From: Caryophanales bacterium UBA5364
GTDB lineage: Bacteria > Bacillota_I > Bacilli_A > RF39 > UBA660
Assembly: GCA_002410935.1 (NCBI GenBank)
Contig: DHPM01000005.1
Coordinates: 1 to 64,000, forward strand
Length of the DNA: 64,000 nucleotides
Direction of reading: 5' to 3'
Positions 39,399-48,538 of this stretch are shown in pieces (position 1 is the first letter of the stretch; every line of letters begins with the position of its first letter). The translations under genes and the position numbers were made by a program. Below the pieces are notes generated by a model. The model was not told where the DNA came from, did no database searches, and worked only from the letters and a program-made list of their open reading frames with translations.

Positions 39399-40103
39399 GT
39401 GGCTGCAAAATCAGAAAATAGTATTATTAGAAAAATCTATCGTGATAAAGAGTTCCGTAAAATAGATGCTAAAATAGCTTTACTTGGTGATACTAAATTA
39501 AAGACCGATGATTTCATGAATTATAGGTTAATTACAACAATTATTGTATTCGTGATTGTTTTGTATACAACTGGACTTGGATATGTCTTTGCACCACTTA
39601 TATCAGTTATTTACTATTATTTATTTTATTACTTTTTAATCGGTTTACCATTAAAAAGAAGAATTCAAAAATTAGATCATGAAGCTTTATATTTTTTTGA
39701 AATTCTAACACTTACATTAGAAGGTGGTCGTAATTTAGAAAATTCTTTAGAAATAACGGTGTTGAATGTAAAAAATGAATTATCTGAAGAATTTAAGAAA
39801 ACTTTATTAGAAATTAAATTTGGTAAATCATTAAATGAAGCTTTAGAATCAATGAAAAAAAGAATTCCATCAGAAACGGTTAATAATATTATTCTTAATA
39901 TTACTCAAACTAATATTTTTGGGAATAGTATATTAGATACAATGTATAATCAAATTGAGTTTTTAAGAGAAAAACAAATATTAGAGATAAAAAGTCAAAT
40001 AAATAAGATACCAAATAAAATTAGTATTATATCTGTTGTCTTTGTAGTACCGTTAATTTTAATATTAATTTTAGGACCTTTTATAATCAATCTGTTGGGT
40101 TAA
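39399..40103 (+). CDS. tadC: TadC-like membrane platform protein
   Basis: 234 residues from a GTG start with ribosome site AGGATGTGAT inside the end of the TadB gene. It has an N-terminal pair of membrane helices, a cytoplasmic T2SSF domain (FFEILTLTLEGGRNLENSLEI), and a C-terminal hydrophobic helix ending in GPFIINLLG. With TadB it forms the inner-membrane platform for the Flp pilus. It is the last gene of the Tad cluster; no rcpA-like or prepilin peptidase gene follows, and murC begins 30 bases later. Confidence 0.88.
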   Translation: MAAKSENSIIRKIYRDKEFRKIDAKIALLGDTKLKTDDFMNYRLITTIIVFVIVLYTTGLGYVFAPLISVIYYYLFYYFLIGLPLKRRIQKLDHEALYFFEILTLTLEGGRNLENSLEITVLNVKNELSEEFKKTLLEIKFGKSLNEALESMKKRIPSETVNNIILNITQTNIFGNSILDTMYNQIEFLREKQILEIKSQINKIPNKISIISVVFVVPLILILILGPFIINLLG

Positions 40104-40133
40104 TGGTATAATATAGTAGAGAGAAGGTTAATT

Positions 40134-41447
40134 ATGAAATATTATTTAATAGGAATAAAAGGCGCTGGTTTAAGTGCTCTAGCACTTATTTTAAACGATT
40201 TGGGTTATAAAGTAGTAGGTTATGATGATGAAAAAAGTCATCAATTTACCGAAGATAAATTAATCGAAAAAGGTATTAAAATATATACCGAGGATAATGA
40301 TGAAATCGATTCAGATACGATTGTTATAAGAAGTACAGCCATTAAGATGGAACATCCTCAAGTACAAAAAGCTGTTGCTAAAAATTTAAAAATATATGAA
40401 TATAATCAAATGTTAGGTAAATTAGCTAATATGTTTGATAGTATTACTGTTGCTGGTTGTCATGGTAAAACAACAACTAGTTCATTAATGGCTCATACTT
40501 TAAATAACTTAGTAGGTTGTAATTACTTAATTGGTGATGGTACTGGTTCAGCAAGTAAAGAAAACAAAAAGTTTGTTTTAGAAGCTTGTGAATATAAACG
40601 AAATTTCTTAGTTTATGAACCAGAGTATGCAATTATTACTAATATTGATTTAGATCATGTTGACTACTATAAAGATATTGCTGATGTTGTTGATGCGTAT
40701 CAAGAATATGCTAATAATGCATCTAAAATGGTTATTGCGTGTGGTGATGACCCTTATACTCATTCATTAGAAGTTAATACACCAATCTTCTTCTATGGGC
40801 TTGATGCTGACAATGATATTATTGCTAAGAATGTTGAATATACAAGTACGGGAATAAATTTCGATGTATTTGTTGAAGATAATTACTACGGATACTTTGA
40901 TTTACCATTCTATGGAAAGCATATGCTTTTAAATTCATTAGCTGTTATTGGGGTTTGTTATTACGAACGATTAAATGCTAAGGATGTACAAAAAAATATG
41001 AAAACATTTGGTGGTGCAAGTCGACGTTTTAATGAATTAGTAATTGGTGATAATGTTATTATTGATGATTATGCTCACCATCCATCAGAAGTAAAAGTAA
41101 CAATTAAAGCAGCAAAACAAAAATATCCTGATAAAGAGATTGTTGCTGTTTTCCAACCACATACTTTTAGTCGTACAAAACAATTTTCTGAAGATCTTAC
41201 TGAAGTTTTAAATTTAGCTGATAAATCATATATCTTAGATGTTTTCCCGGCTCGTGAAAAGCAAGAAGACTATCCGGAGGTAACTAAAGAATTAATCTTA
41301 AAAGACTTAGAAAATGGCGAAGCAATTGACGATGACACTTCATCTAAGTTGTTTAACCATAAAAACGCTGTCATTATATTTATGAGTCCAAAAGAGATAT
41401 ATAAAATAAAGTCAGATTTAGAAGAATATTTAAATAACAATAATTAA
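40134..41447 (+). CDS. murC: UDP-N-acetylmuramate--L-alanine ligase
   Basis: A 437-residue Mur ligase adding L-alanine to UDP-MurNAc in peptidoglycan synthesis. It has the N-terminal Rossmann UDP-binding motif GIKGAGLSALA, the ATP-binding AGCHGKTTTSS (a cysteine where most MurC have threonine), the central ITNIDLDHVDYY motif, and the C-terminal DDYAHHPSEV plus QPHTFSRTK. These last two motifs are characteristic of MurC. A TATAAT lies at 40107-40112 just after tadC, so it may have its own promoter. The presence of murC shows the cell makes a wall. Confidence 0.93.
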   Translation: MKYYLIGIKGAGLSALALILNDLGYKVVGYDDEKSHQFTEDKLIEKGIKIYTEDNDEIDSDTIVIRSTAIKMEHPQVQKAVAKNLKIYEYNQMLGKLANMFDSITVAGCHGKTTTSSLMAHTLNNLVGCNYLIGDGTGSASKENKKFVLEACEYKRNFLVYEPEYAIITNIDLDHVDYYKDIADVVDAYQEYANNASKMVIACGDDPYTHSLEVNTPIFFYGLDADNDIIAKNVEYTSTGINFDVFVEDNYYGYFDLPFYGKHMLLNSLAVIGVCYYERLNAKDVQKNMKTFGGASRRFNELVIGDNVIIDDYAHHPSEVKVTIKAAKQKYPDKEIVAVFQPHTFSRTKQFSEDLTEVLNLADKSYILDVFPAREKQEDYPEVTKELILKDLENGEAIDDDTSSKLFNHKNAVIIFMSPKEIYKIKSDLEEYLNNNN

Positions 41448-41460
41448 CAAAGGAGCTTAT

Positions 41461-41916
41461 ATGAAAAGAATATTATTAATGATTATGGCAATCTTATTAT
41501 TAAGTGGCTGTAATAACGCAAAATTAGATTTAAAAAAGGTTTCATCAGATTTAGATGGACTTACTTTTGAAGGTAATTTAATGTTTAAAGGTGAACAAGT
41601 AGAAATTTCATATTTAGAAGATAAGTATGGCTTTGATTCTAGTAATATAGAAGAATATGCTATTAATATATCAGCATCGACAACTACCGCTAGTATGTAT
41701 GCTATTTTCTTACCAAAAAAAGGTGAAAAGAATGAAGCGAAGGCAGCTATCGAAGATTTTTTAGAAAAATATGATCAATCTTGGATGATGGGATATGCTC
41801 CAGACCAAGAAATACTTGTTCAAAACCGATTAGAAGACGAATATAGTGACTACTTAATATATATTATTTCTAATGATAATGATTTAGCTTTAGAAACAAT
41901 TACCAAGAGTGAATAG
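41461..41916 (+). CDS. Lipoprotein of DUF4358 type
   Basis: A 151-residue lipoprotein. The lipobox LLSGC places the acylated cysteine at residue 17, after a short hydrophobic signal. The mature part has alternating strands and helices with YAIFLPKKG and a C-terminal YLIYIISND strand. Size, motif order and the position directly ahead of MBOAT and DHHW genes fit the DUF4358 family, which recurs in this neighbourhood in Bacillota. The precise role is unknown; an accessory of the acyl-transfer system outside the membrane is inferred. Confidence 0.75.
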   Translation: MKRILLMIMAILLLSGCNNAKLDLKKVSSDLDGLTFEGNLMFKGEQVEISYLEDKYGFDSSNIEEYAINISASTTTASMYAIFLPKKGEKNEAKAAIEDFLEKYDQSWMMGYAPDQEILVQNRLEDEYSDYLIYIISNDNDLALETITKSE

Positions 41917-41927
41917 GAGGGGAATAT

Positions 41928-43340
41928 ATGGTATTTAGTAGTATCCCTTTCCTTTTTTTCTTTTTCCCACTTTTTTTATTTCTATATTACATTTTACCAT
42001 TTAAGTATAAAAATAAGATTTTACTTATTTTTAGTTTAATCTTTTATGCTTGGGGTGAACCAGTATATATACTATTAATGTTGTTTTCAACTTTTGTTGA
42101 TTATATGAATGGGAGATTATTTGAAAAAAAGAATTTTAGAAATAAAAAATTATATTTAATTATTGCTTTAGCTATCAATATAAGTTTATTAGGATTCTTT
42201 AAATATAGTGATTTTTTAATTGAAGTAATTAATAGTTTATTTAATGTTTCTATTCCATTATTAAATATTGGATTACCAATTGGAATAAGTTTTTATACTT
42301 TCCAAACGATGAGTTATAGTATTGATGTATATCGTAAAAATGTAAAGCCTGAAAAAAACTATTTTACTTATTTAACTTACATTTCAATGTTTCCTCAATT
42401 AATTGCGGGACCAATTGTTCGTTATGAAACTATTAGTGAAGAATTACACGAAAGAGTAGTTGATTTTAATGGTTTTACAACAGGACTATTAAGATTTATG
42501 CATGGCTTATTTAAGAAAGTGTTAATTGCTAATAACATTGGCTATTTATGGACCGTTATTAGTACAAGCACTACTGGTGAATTATCAGTTATGACAGCAT
42601 GGTTAGGATTACTAGCATTCTCCTTCCAAATTTACTATGACTTTAGCGGTTACAGTGATATGGCTATTGGAATGGGAAAAATGTTAGGGTTTAATTACTT
42701 AGAAAACTTTAATTATCCTTATATAGCCACTAGTATTACTGATTTCTGGCGTAGATGGCATATTTCATTATCGACTTGGTTTAAAGATTATGTTTATATT
42801 CCTTTAGGTGGAAGTCGTGTTAAAAAGATTATTAATATAAGAAATATTTTTATTGTTTGGGCATTAACAGGTATTTGGCATGGTGCTGCATGGAATTTTG
42901 TTATTTGGGGAATATATTATGGAGTAATCTTATTATTAGAAAAATTTATTTTAAAAGAATATATTGATAAATTTCCTAAATGGTTAAAACATACTTATAC
43001 TTTATTATTAGTTATGATCGGTTGGTTAATATTTGCTTTTGATGATATGACGTTACTAGGTAATTACACTAATATTTTGTTTGGTATTGGTAACAATCCT
43101 TTTATCGATAGTAGCTTTATATATTACTTTAGTAATTATTTTATAATTATCGTTATTGCAATTATTCTTTCAATGCCAACATACCACATTATTAAAGATA
43201 AATTATTAACGATTAAAGATGAAAAAACAGAATTAATAATATTTATTATAAGAATTATGATGTATCTATTATTATTGATTATTACTACTTCTTATTTAGT
43301 AGCTGATACATATAATCCCTTTTTATATTTTAGATTTTAG
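41928..43340 (+). CDS. MBOAT family O-acyltransferase
   Basis: A 470-residue polytopic protein of the AlgI/DltB type that moves acyl (usually acetyl) groups across the membrane to cell-surface polymers. About ten hydrophobic segments are visible. The family core is clear: QLIAGPIVRY, YYDFSGYSDMAIGMG, FWRRWHISLSTWFKDYVYIPLGG, then the catalytic histidine in TGIWHGAAWNF. No dltA/dltC genes are adjacent, and the DHHW partner downstream points to polysaccharide O-acetylation and not D-alanylation. The start follows AGGAGGGGAAT. Confidence 0.92.
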   Translation: MVFSSIPFLFFFFPLFLFLYYILPFKYKNKILLIFSLIFYAWGEPVYILLMLFSTFVDYMNGRLFEKKNFRNKKLYLIIALAINISLLGFFKYSDFLIEVINSLFNVSIPLLNIGLPIGISFYTFQTMSYSIDVYRKNVKPEKNYFTYLTYISMFPQLIAGPIVRYETISEELHERVVDFNGFTTGLLRFMHGLFKKVLIANNIGYLWTVISTSTTGELSVMTAWLGLLAFSFQIYYDFSGYSDMAIGMGKMLGFNYLENFNYPYIATSITDFWRRWHISLSTWFKDYVYIPLGGSRVKKIINIRNIFIVWALTGIWHGAAWNFVIWGIYYGVILLLEKFILKEYIDKFPKWLKHTYTLLLVMIGWLIFAFDDMTLLGNYTNILFGIGNNPFIDSSFIYYFSNYFIIIVIAIILSMPTYHIIKDKLLTIKDEKTELIIFIIRIMMYLLLLIITTSYLVADTYNPFLYFRF

Positions 43341-43345
43341 GTGAT

Positions 43346-44470
43346 ATGATGAGAAATATATATAATAAAATAATCGTAATAACATTAAGTTTATTCATAA
43401 TATTATTTACTTGTTTATTTATTTTTAGTGATAAGTTAAAATTTTCAGAAAATGAAAACAGATATTTTCAACCTCTTCCTAAACTAACATTTAATAACAT
43501 AAAGAAGGGTGAATATACTACAAAACTACAAAACTATTTATCTGATCACTTTTATGCTAGAAATAATTTTATGAGTATTAAAACTAGTTATGAAAAATTA
43601 ATGGGAAAAAAAGACATAAATGGTGTTTATTTAGGTAAAGATAATTATTTGATTGAAAAGTATGATAAACCGCTAAATAATGATAAAATTATTGAATCAT
43701 TAAATAATTTTTATCAAGCATTGAATTATACTAATATGAGTTTAATGTTAGTACCAACTAGTATTACAATAAATGCTGATAAATTACCTAATTATGTTGA
43801 ACCATATGTCCAATTAGATACAATCGATTATATTTATAGTAATATTAATTTTAATACCATTGATGTATCGAAAACGTTAAAAGAAAACAATAAAAATTAT
43901 CAAATGTTTTATTACTTAGATCATCATTGGACAACGTATGGAGCTTATTATTCTTATTTGGAATATGCAAAGAATAATTTGATAAAAACAATTCCTATTA
44001 CTGACTTTAATATTACTGAAGTAGCAAATGATTTTAATGGTACCTTATACTCTAAAAGTAATGATTATAGTCGTGAATCGGATAGAATCCATTTATTTTT
44101 ATATGATAAATATAAATATCATGTAAATTATGTTTATCATAAAAAAGAAACTGATACTTTATATGAAATGAGTTATTTAGATAAAAAAGATAAATACGCT
44201 GTTTTTTTAGATAATAATCATCCATTAATAGTTATAACTAATGAAAACATTAAAACTAAGACAGAAATTGCTATTATTAAAGATAGTTATGCTAATAATT
44301 TTATTCCTTTCTTAGTTAATCATTTTAAAAAAGTTCATGTGATTGACCCAAGATTTTATAAATTAAGTATTATCGATTATATTAAAGAAAATAAAAGTAT
44401 TAAAGATGTCTTATTTTTATATAACATCAATACTATTGATAAAGATAATGGTATTGTGACTATAAATTAA
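43346..44470 (+). CDS. DHHW-family (AlgX/AlgJ-like) O-acetylation protein
   Basis: A 374-residue protein with one N-terminal membrane anchor (about residues 10-28) and an extracytoplasmic domain. It has the family marker DHHWT near residue 193 (YYLDHHWTTYGAYY) and an IIKDSYANNF motif near the C terminus that corresponds to the SGNH-like catalytic serine region. Such proteins act with MBOAT transporters to attach acetyl groups to exopolysaccharide. Six bases separate it from the MBOAT gene. A second ATG at 43349 is an equally good start. Confidence 0.85.
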   Translation: MMRNIYNKIIVITLSLFIILFTCLFIFSDKLKFSENENRYFQPLPKLTFNNIKKGEYTTKLQNYLSDHFYARNNFMSIKTSYEKLMGKKDINGVYLGKDNYLIEKYDKPLNNDKIIESLNNFYQALNYTNMSLMLVPTSITINADKLPNYVEPYVQLDTIDYIYSNINFNTIDVSKTLKENNKNYQMFYYLDHHWTTYGAYYSYLEYAKNNLIKTIPITDFNITEVANDFNGTLYSKSNDYSRESDRIHLFLYDKYKYHVNYVYHKKETDTLYEMSYLDKKDKYAVFLDNNHPLIVITNENIKTKTEIAIIKDSYANNFIPFLVNHFKKVHVIDPRFYKLSIIDYIKENKSIKDVLFLYNINTIDKDNGIVTIN

Positions 44471-44503
44471 AAACTAATACTAGTCAAAATATTATATTTA
44501 TGT

Positions 44504-44509
44504 TATAAT
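44504..44509 (+). promoter_or_regulatory. Extended -10 promoter for the RNase J-like gene
   Basis: TATAAT preceded by ATGT gives an extended -10. TAGTCA at 44481-44486 is a plausible -35, 17 bases away. Confidence 0.5.
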
Positions 44510-44544
44510 TGTTTAGGCTTTTTTAAATCAATGAAAGGAGAAAA

Positions 44545-46191
44545 ATGAGTAAAATAAAAATTTTTAGTCTAGGTGGACTAAATGATATCGGAAAAAATAT
44601 GTATATTATTGAAGTTGATAATGATATTTTTGTGTTTGATGCGGGATTAAAGTATGCTGATGATAAAATGTTAGGAATTGATTATATTATTCCTAATTAT
44701 GATTATCTTAAAGAAAATGCTGATCGAATTGTGGGAATATTTATAACCCATGGTCATGATCAACAAATGGGCGCTATTCTAGATATATTAGATGATTTAC
44801 CAAATATTAAAATATATGGAACGGAATTTACATTAGCAACATTAAAAGATGAATTTGTTGAATATAATGTTGATGATAAAAATTTAATTAAAATTATGCC
44901 ACATACTAAAATTAAGTTTGGTGAAAATAGTATTTTCCCAATTAGCTTAACCCATTCAGTACCAGATGCTGTTGGATATGTTTTAAATACTAAAGATGGC
45001 GCAATTGTATATACAGGTAATTTTGTCTTTGACCCAACAATGATGGGGCCTTATAAAACAGATATAGGGAAATTAGCTTATATTGGTAAAAAGGGTGTTT
45101 TATGTTTAATGAGTGAATCTTTATATGCTGATAAAAAAGGATATACTTCACCACAACATAGAACAAATTTAATTATTAATGAAATCCTAAATCGTAACGA
45201 AGGAAGAATATTGTTTAATATTTTCCAAGCACAAATATATCGTATTCAAGAATTATTTAATGAAATAGAAAAAACAGATCGTAATGTCGTTATTATGGGT
45301 AAGAGATTACAATCATCTATAATGCGTGCTATCGATAGTAATTATATAAAATTTGATAAAAAGAGAATTGGTAATATTCATCATATTAATGAAGAGAATA
45401 TTGTTGTTATTATATCTGATGAACGAGAAAAACCTTTTTCAAATATGAAAAGAATCATTAAAGGATATGATAAGTTTGTTAAATTATTAGAAACTGATAC
45501 TGTTGTTTTTGCCACTCAAGTATATGATGGGATGGAAAAAAGCGCAACAGCAATGTTTGATGATATTGCGAAAATGGGAGCTAATTTAATTATAATTCCA
45601 ACAACTAAGTACTTATCATTACATGCATCAAGTGAAGACTTAATGTTAATGATTGACTTAATGAAACCAAAATATTATTTTCCTGTAATTGGAGAATATC
45701 GTCATCAAGTAGCGAATGCTAAATTAGCTAAACAAATTGGTATGGCGGAAGATAATGTATTACTAAAATTAAATGGTCAAGTTGTAACTTTTATGGATGG
45801 AAAGTTAGTTGATACTAATGAACAAATAAAAGTAGATGATATTTTAATTGATGGTAAAAGTGTTGGTGACATTGGCGAATTAGTTATTAAAGACCGTGAA
45901 GCATTAAGTGAGAATGGAATTGTTGTTGTAACAGTAACCATTGATAAAAAAACGAAAAAGATTTTAGCAGGACCAGAAATACTTACTAGAGGATTTATCT
46001 ATGTAAAAGAGAATATTGATTTAATAAAAGAAGCTAAAAAGATATCTCTAGAAGTTATTAATGAAAATCTAAAACCTAATTATGTCGACTTTAATAAAAT
46101 TAAGTCGGGTATTCGAGATAAGGTTGGTAAATATTTATATCATGAAACTGAATGTAAGCCAATGATCTTATTAGTAGTGCAAGAAGTATAA
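44545..46191 (+). CDS. RNase J-like protein with degenerate active site (RNase J2-like)
   Basis: At 548 residues this has the full RNase J layout: metallo-beta-lactamase domain, beta-CASP insert and C-terminal domain. The metal-binding motif is HGHDQQ at residues 69-74 where active enzymes have HGH(E/D)DH, so the Asp and third His are lost. TGNF replaces TGDF, and YLSLHAS replaces HxSGHAS. Only some ligands remain (HSVPD is intact). This suggests a non-catalytic or weakly active subunit, like RNase J2 that pairs with RNase J1 in Bacillus. A catalytically intact partner would be expected elsewhere. Own promoter and terminator. Confidence 0.88.
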   Translation: MSKIKIFSLGGLNDIGKNMYIIEVDNDIFVFDAGLKYADDKMLGIDYIIPNYDYLKENADRIVGIFITHGHDQQMGAILDILDDLPNIKIYGTEFTLATLKDEFVEYNVDDKNLIKIMPHTKIKFGENSIFPISLTHSVPDAVGYVLNTKDGAIVYTGNFVFDPTMMGPYKTDIGKLAYIGKKGVLCLMSESLYADKKGYTSPQHRTNLIINEILNRNEGRILFNIFQAQIYRIQELFNEIEKTDRNVVIMGKRLQSSIMRAIDSNYIKFDKKRIGNIHHINEENIVVIISDEREKPFSNMKRIIKGYDKFVKLLETDTVVFATQVYDGMEKSATAMFDDIAKMGANLIIIPTTKYLSLHASSEDLMLMIDLMKPKYYFPVIGEYRHQVANAKLAKQIGMAEDNVLLKLNGQVVTFMDGKLVDTNEQIKVDDILIDGKSVGDIGELVIKDREALSENGIVVVTVTIDKKTKKILAGPEILTRGFIYVKENIDLIKEAKKISLEVINENLKPNYVDFNKIKSGIRDKVGKYLYHETECKPMILLVVQEV

Positions 46192-46205
46192 GCACTACTT
46201 TTTTA
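46172..46205 (+). terminator. Terminator after the RNase J-like gene
   Basis: An 8-bp stem AGTAGTGC/GCACTACT spanning the stop codon, followed by T6. Confidence 0.75.
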
Positions 46206-46277
46206 TTGCTTATAAGATGCAATATGGAAGAATTTTAGAAAGAATAGATGGTAAAAGAAGTTATCATTCTTTTTTTC

Positions 46278-46306
46278 TTGAAAAAAATATTAAAAGATTA
46301 TATAAT
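46278..46306 (+). promoter_or_regulatory. SigmaA promoter for the pilin-Ig gene
   Basis: TTGAAA at 46278-46283, 17-base spacer and perfect TATAAT at 46301-46306. It supports the start at 46325, since a longer frame from 46217 would begin before the promoter. Confidence 0.75.
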
Positions 46307-46324
46307 GTAATAGTAGGAGGGTAT

Positions 46325-46960
46325 ATGAAAAAAAATGGTTTTACACTTATTGAAGTATTAGGAGTAATTATTATTTTATCATTATTGTCATTAATAGCTA
46401 TACCAGCTATAGAAAAACAATTACAGAATGGTAAAGATAAATTTTATGATATTCAAATTAAAACAATCGAAGCAAGTTTAAAAGATTGGAAAGCAGATAA
46501 TCTTTTAAATATTCCTAAATATCATAATAATACTCTCACGATTACATTATATCAATTAAAGCAAGCAGGTAAGATTGATGCAGATCTTGTTAATCCTAAA
46601 ACGAATCAATCATTTCCTGATGACATGTTATTAAAAATTAAAAAGGTTGGCAAAATATTTGAATATGAAGTTGTCACTGATAGTGGTAGTAATTATGATG
46701 TTTTTGATAATGATAAGGCACCTAAGATTGAACTTATTGGTGAAGAATTAGTTTATGTTACGGCTGGAAACGATTATGTTGAATTAGGAGTAACGGCTAC
46801 TTATGCTAATGGTGAGGCAATTGAAGGTGTATCTATTGAAATATCGGGTAGTGGAACTTATATTGATACTACTAAAAGTGGCGAATATACAGTTAAATAT
46901 AGCGTAACTGATAATAATCTAACGGCTAGTATTATTAGAACAGTTATCGTTGTAATATAA
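46325..46960 (+). CDS. Type IV pilin-like protein with C-terminal Ig-like domain
   Basis: 211 residues from ATG 46325, which follows AGGAGGG. The leader KKNG, then FTLIEVL and a hydrophobic helix form a type IV prepilin signal of the same class as the array proteins. Residues 35-120 are a short pilin-like region with SLKDWKADN. Residues about 135-211 form an Ig-like domain (APKIELIGEELVYVTAGNDYVE, GVTATYANG, GEYTVKYSVTDN) of the Big_3/DUF5011 kind, related in pattern to the ectodomain of the TadB-like protein. It is monocistronic. It may be a minor pilin or an initiator subunit. Confidence 0.85.
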   Translation: MKKNGFTLIEVLGVIIILSLLSLIAIPAIEKQLQNGKDKFYDIQIKTIEASLKDWKADNLLNIPKYHNNTLTITLYQLKQAGKIDADLVNPKTNQSFPDDMLLKIKKVGKIFEYEVVTDSGSNYDVFDNDKAPKIELIGEELVYVTAGNDYVELGVTATYANGEAIEGVSIEISGSGTYIDTTKSGEYTVKYSVTDNNLTASIIRTVIVVI

Positions 46961-46979
46961 AAATTTATAGTAGAATAAA

Positions 46980-47005
46980 GAAACTCTTTCAAAAAAAGAG
47001 TTTTT
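46980..47005 (+). terminator. Terminator after the pilin-Ig gene
   Basis: An 8-bp stem AAACTCTT/AAGAGTTT followed by TT. The promoter of miaB begins three bases later. Confidence 0.75.
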
Positions 47006-47007
47006 CC

Positions 47008-47036
47008 TTGATAGAAAATTATAATTATGATATTAT
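47008..47036 (+). promoter_or_regulatory. SigmaA promoter for miaB
   Basis: TTGATA at 47008-47013, 17-base spacer and TATTAT at 47031-47036, with a TGA extended -10. Confidence 0.65.
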
Positions 47037-47061
47037 CTATTAGTAGAAAAGAAGTGATAAA

Positions 47062-48474
47062 ATGAATTTACCTAATTTAAAAGAAGCAAGAAAACGTACT
47101 AAAAGTGAAGTTTTAGTTCAAGAATATAAAAAGAATGAGGAACTTCAAAATTTAGGTTTAAATAAAAAATATTTTATAAAAACTTATGGTTGTCAAATGA
47201 ATGAACATGATACTGAAAATATTAAAGCTATTTTAGAAGATTTATCATTTACTGAAACTGATAAGATGAATGATGCTGATTTAATCTTATTAAACACATG
47301 TGCAATTAGAGAAAATGCTCATAATAAGGTTTTTGGTATGATTGGTCGTATTAAACACTTAAAAGAAACTAAACCTGATGTAATTGCGGGTATATGTGGA
47401 TGTATGGCCCAAGAAGAACATGTTGTTGAAGAAATTATGAATAAGTATAAATGGTTAGATATGGTGTTTGGAACTCATAACATTCACAATTTACCTAATA
47501 TTTTAAATAAAGCGATTAATAGTAATTATTTAGAAATAGATGTAAAAAGTGTTGAAGGCGATATTATTGAATGCATGCCAGCTAAAAGAGATAGTAAATA
47601 CAAAGCCTGGGTAAATATTATGTATGGATGTGATAAGTTTTGTACTTATTGTATTGTTCCTTATACTAGAGGTAAACAAAGAAGCCGTAAACCTATAGAT
47701 ATCGTAAATGAAGTAAAAGAATTAGTTAATGATGGATATGTAGAGGTTACTTTATTAGGACAAAATGTTAATGCTTATGGGAAAGACTTAAATATGGAAT
47801 ATGGTATGGCTAACTTATTAGAAGATGTTAGTAAAACAGGAATTAAAAGAATCAGGTTTGTTACAAGTCATCCTTGGGACTTTACCGATGAAATGATTAA
47901 TGTTATTAAGAAATATGATAATATTATGCCTTATATTCATCTCCCAATTCAAAGTGGTTCTAATCGTATTCTTAAATTAATGGGAAGAAGATATACCAAA
48001 GAAGAATACTTGGAATTATTCACTAAATTAAAAGCGACTATTCCTAATTGTTCAATTACTACCGATATTATAGTAGGTTATCCTACGGAAACACTTGAAG
48101 AATTTAATGAAACATTAGATATCGTTAATAAATGTCAATTTGACTCAGCATTTACGTTTATCTTTTCACCTCGAGTTGGCACTCCCGCAAGTAAAATGGA
48201 AGATAATGTTAGCTTAGATGAAAAGAATCGCCGACTATATGAACTAAATGAATTAATAAATAAGTATGCTTTAATAAATAATCAAAAGTATATTAATAAG
48301 GTTGTACCAGTATTAATTGAAGGATATAGTAATAAGGATAAAACATTAATGGGTTATACTGATACGATGAAACTAGTAAATGTTAAAGGTGATGAATCTG
48401 ATATTGGTAAGATAGTAAATGCAACAATAACAGATGTTAAAACTTGGAGTATGGATGGAGAAATATGTGATTAA
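47062..48474 (+). CDS. miaB: tRNA-2-methylthio-N6-dimethylallyladenosine synthase
   Basis: A 470-residue radical-SAM methylthiotransferase that modifies A37 of tRNAs reading UNN codons. The N-terminal UPF0004 domain has KTYGCQMNEHD, a second cysteine in LLNTCAIRENA and a third in GICGCMAQEE. The radical-SAM cluster motif is CDKFCTYC near residue 194. A C-terminal TRAM domain carries VLIEGYSNKD and MGYTDTMKLV. Order, motifs and length are standard for MiaB. It is monocistronic. Confidence 0.95.
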   Translation: MNLPNLKEARKRTKSEVLVQEYKKNEELQNLGLNKKYFIKTYGCQMNEHDTENIKAILEDLSFTETDKMNDADLILLNTCAIRENAHNKVFGMIGRIKHLKETKPDVIAGICGCMAQEEHVVEEIMNKYKWLDMVFGTHNIHNLPNILNKAINSNYLEIDVKSVEGDIIECMPAKRDSKYKAWVNIMYGCDKFCTYCIVPYTRGKQRSRKPIDIVNEVKELVNDGYVEVTLLGQNVNAYGKDLNMEYGMANLLEDVSKTGIKRIRFVTSHPWDFTDEMINVIKKYDNIMPYIHLPIQSGSNRILKLMGRRYTKEEYLELFTKLKATIPNCSITTDIIVGYPTETLEEFNETLDIVNKCQFDSAFTFIFSPRVGTPASKMEDNVSLDEKNRRLYELNELINKYALINNQKYINKVVPVLIEGYSNKDKTLMGYTDTMKLVNVKGDESDIGKIVNATITDVKTWSMDGEICD

Positions 48475-48488
48475 CACATGTTTTTTTC

Positions 48489-48516
48489 TTGAATAAAATT
48501 AATTATATGTTATAAT
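48489..48516 (+). promoter_or_regulatory. SigmaA promoter for the deacetylase gene
   Basis: TTGAAT at 48489-48494, 16-base spacer and perfect TATAAT at 48511-48516. A short stem (ATGTG/CACAT) and T run just before it probably end miaB. Confidence 0.7.
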
Positions 48517-48538
48517 ATGCATGTTTAGGAAGTGACTT

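Noticed and set aside
46217-46324. Longer N terminus for the pilin-Ig protein
   Set aside because: The extension precedes the TTGAAA/TATAAT promoter at 46278-46306 and would bury the prepilin leader.
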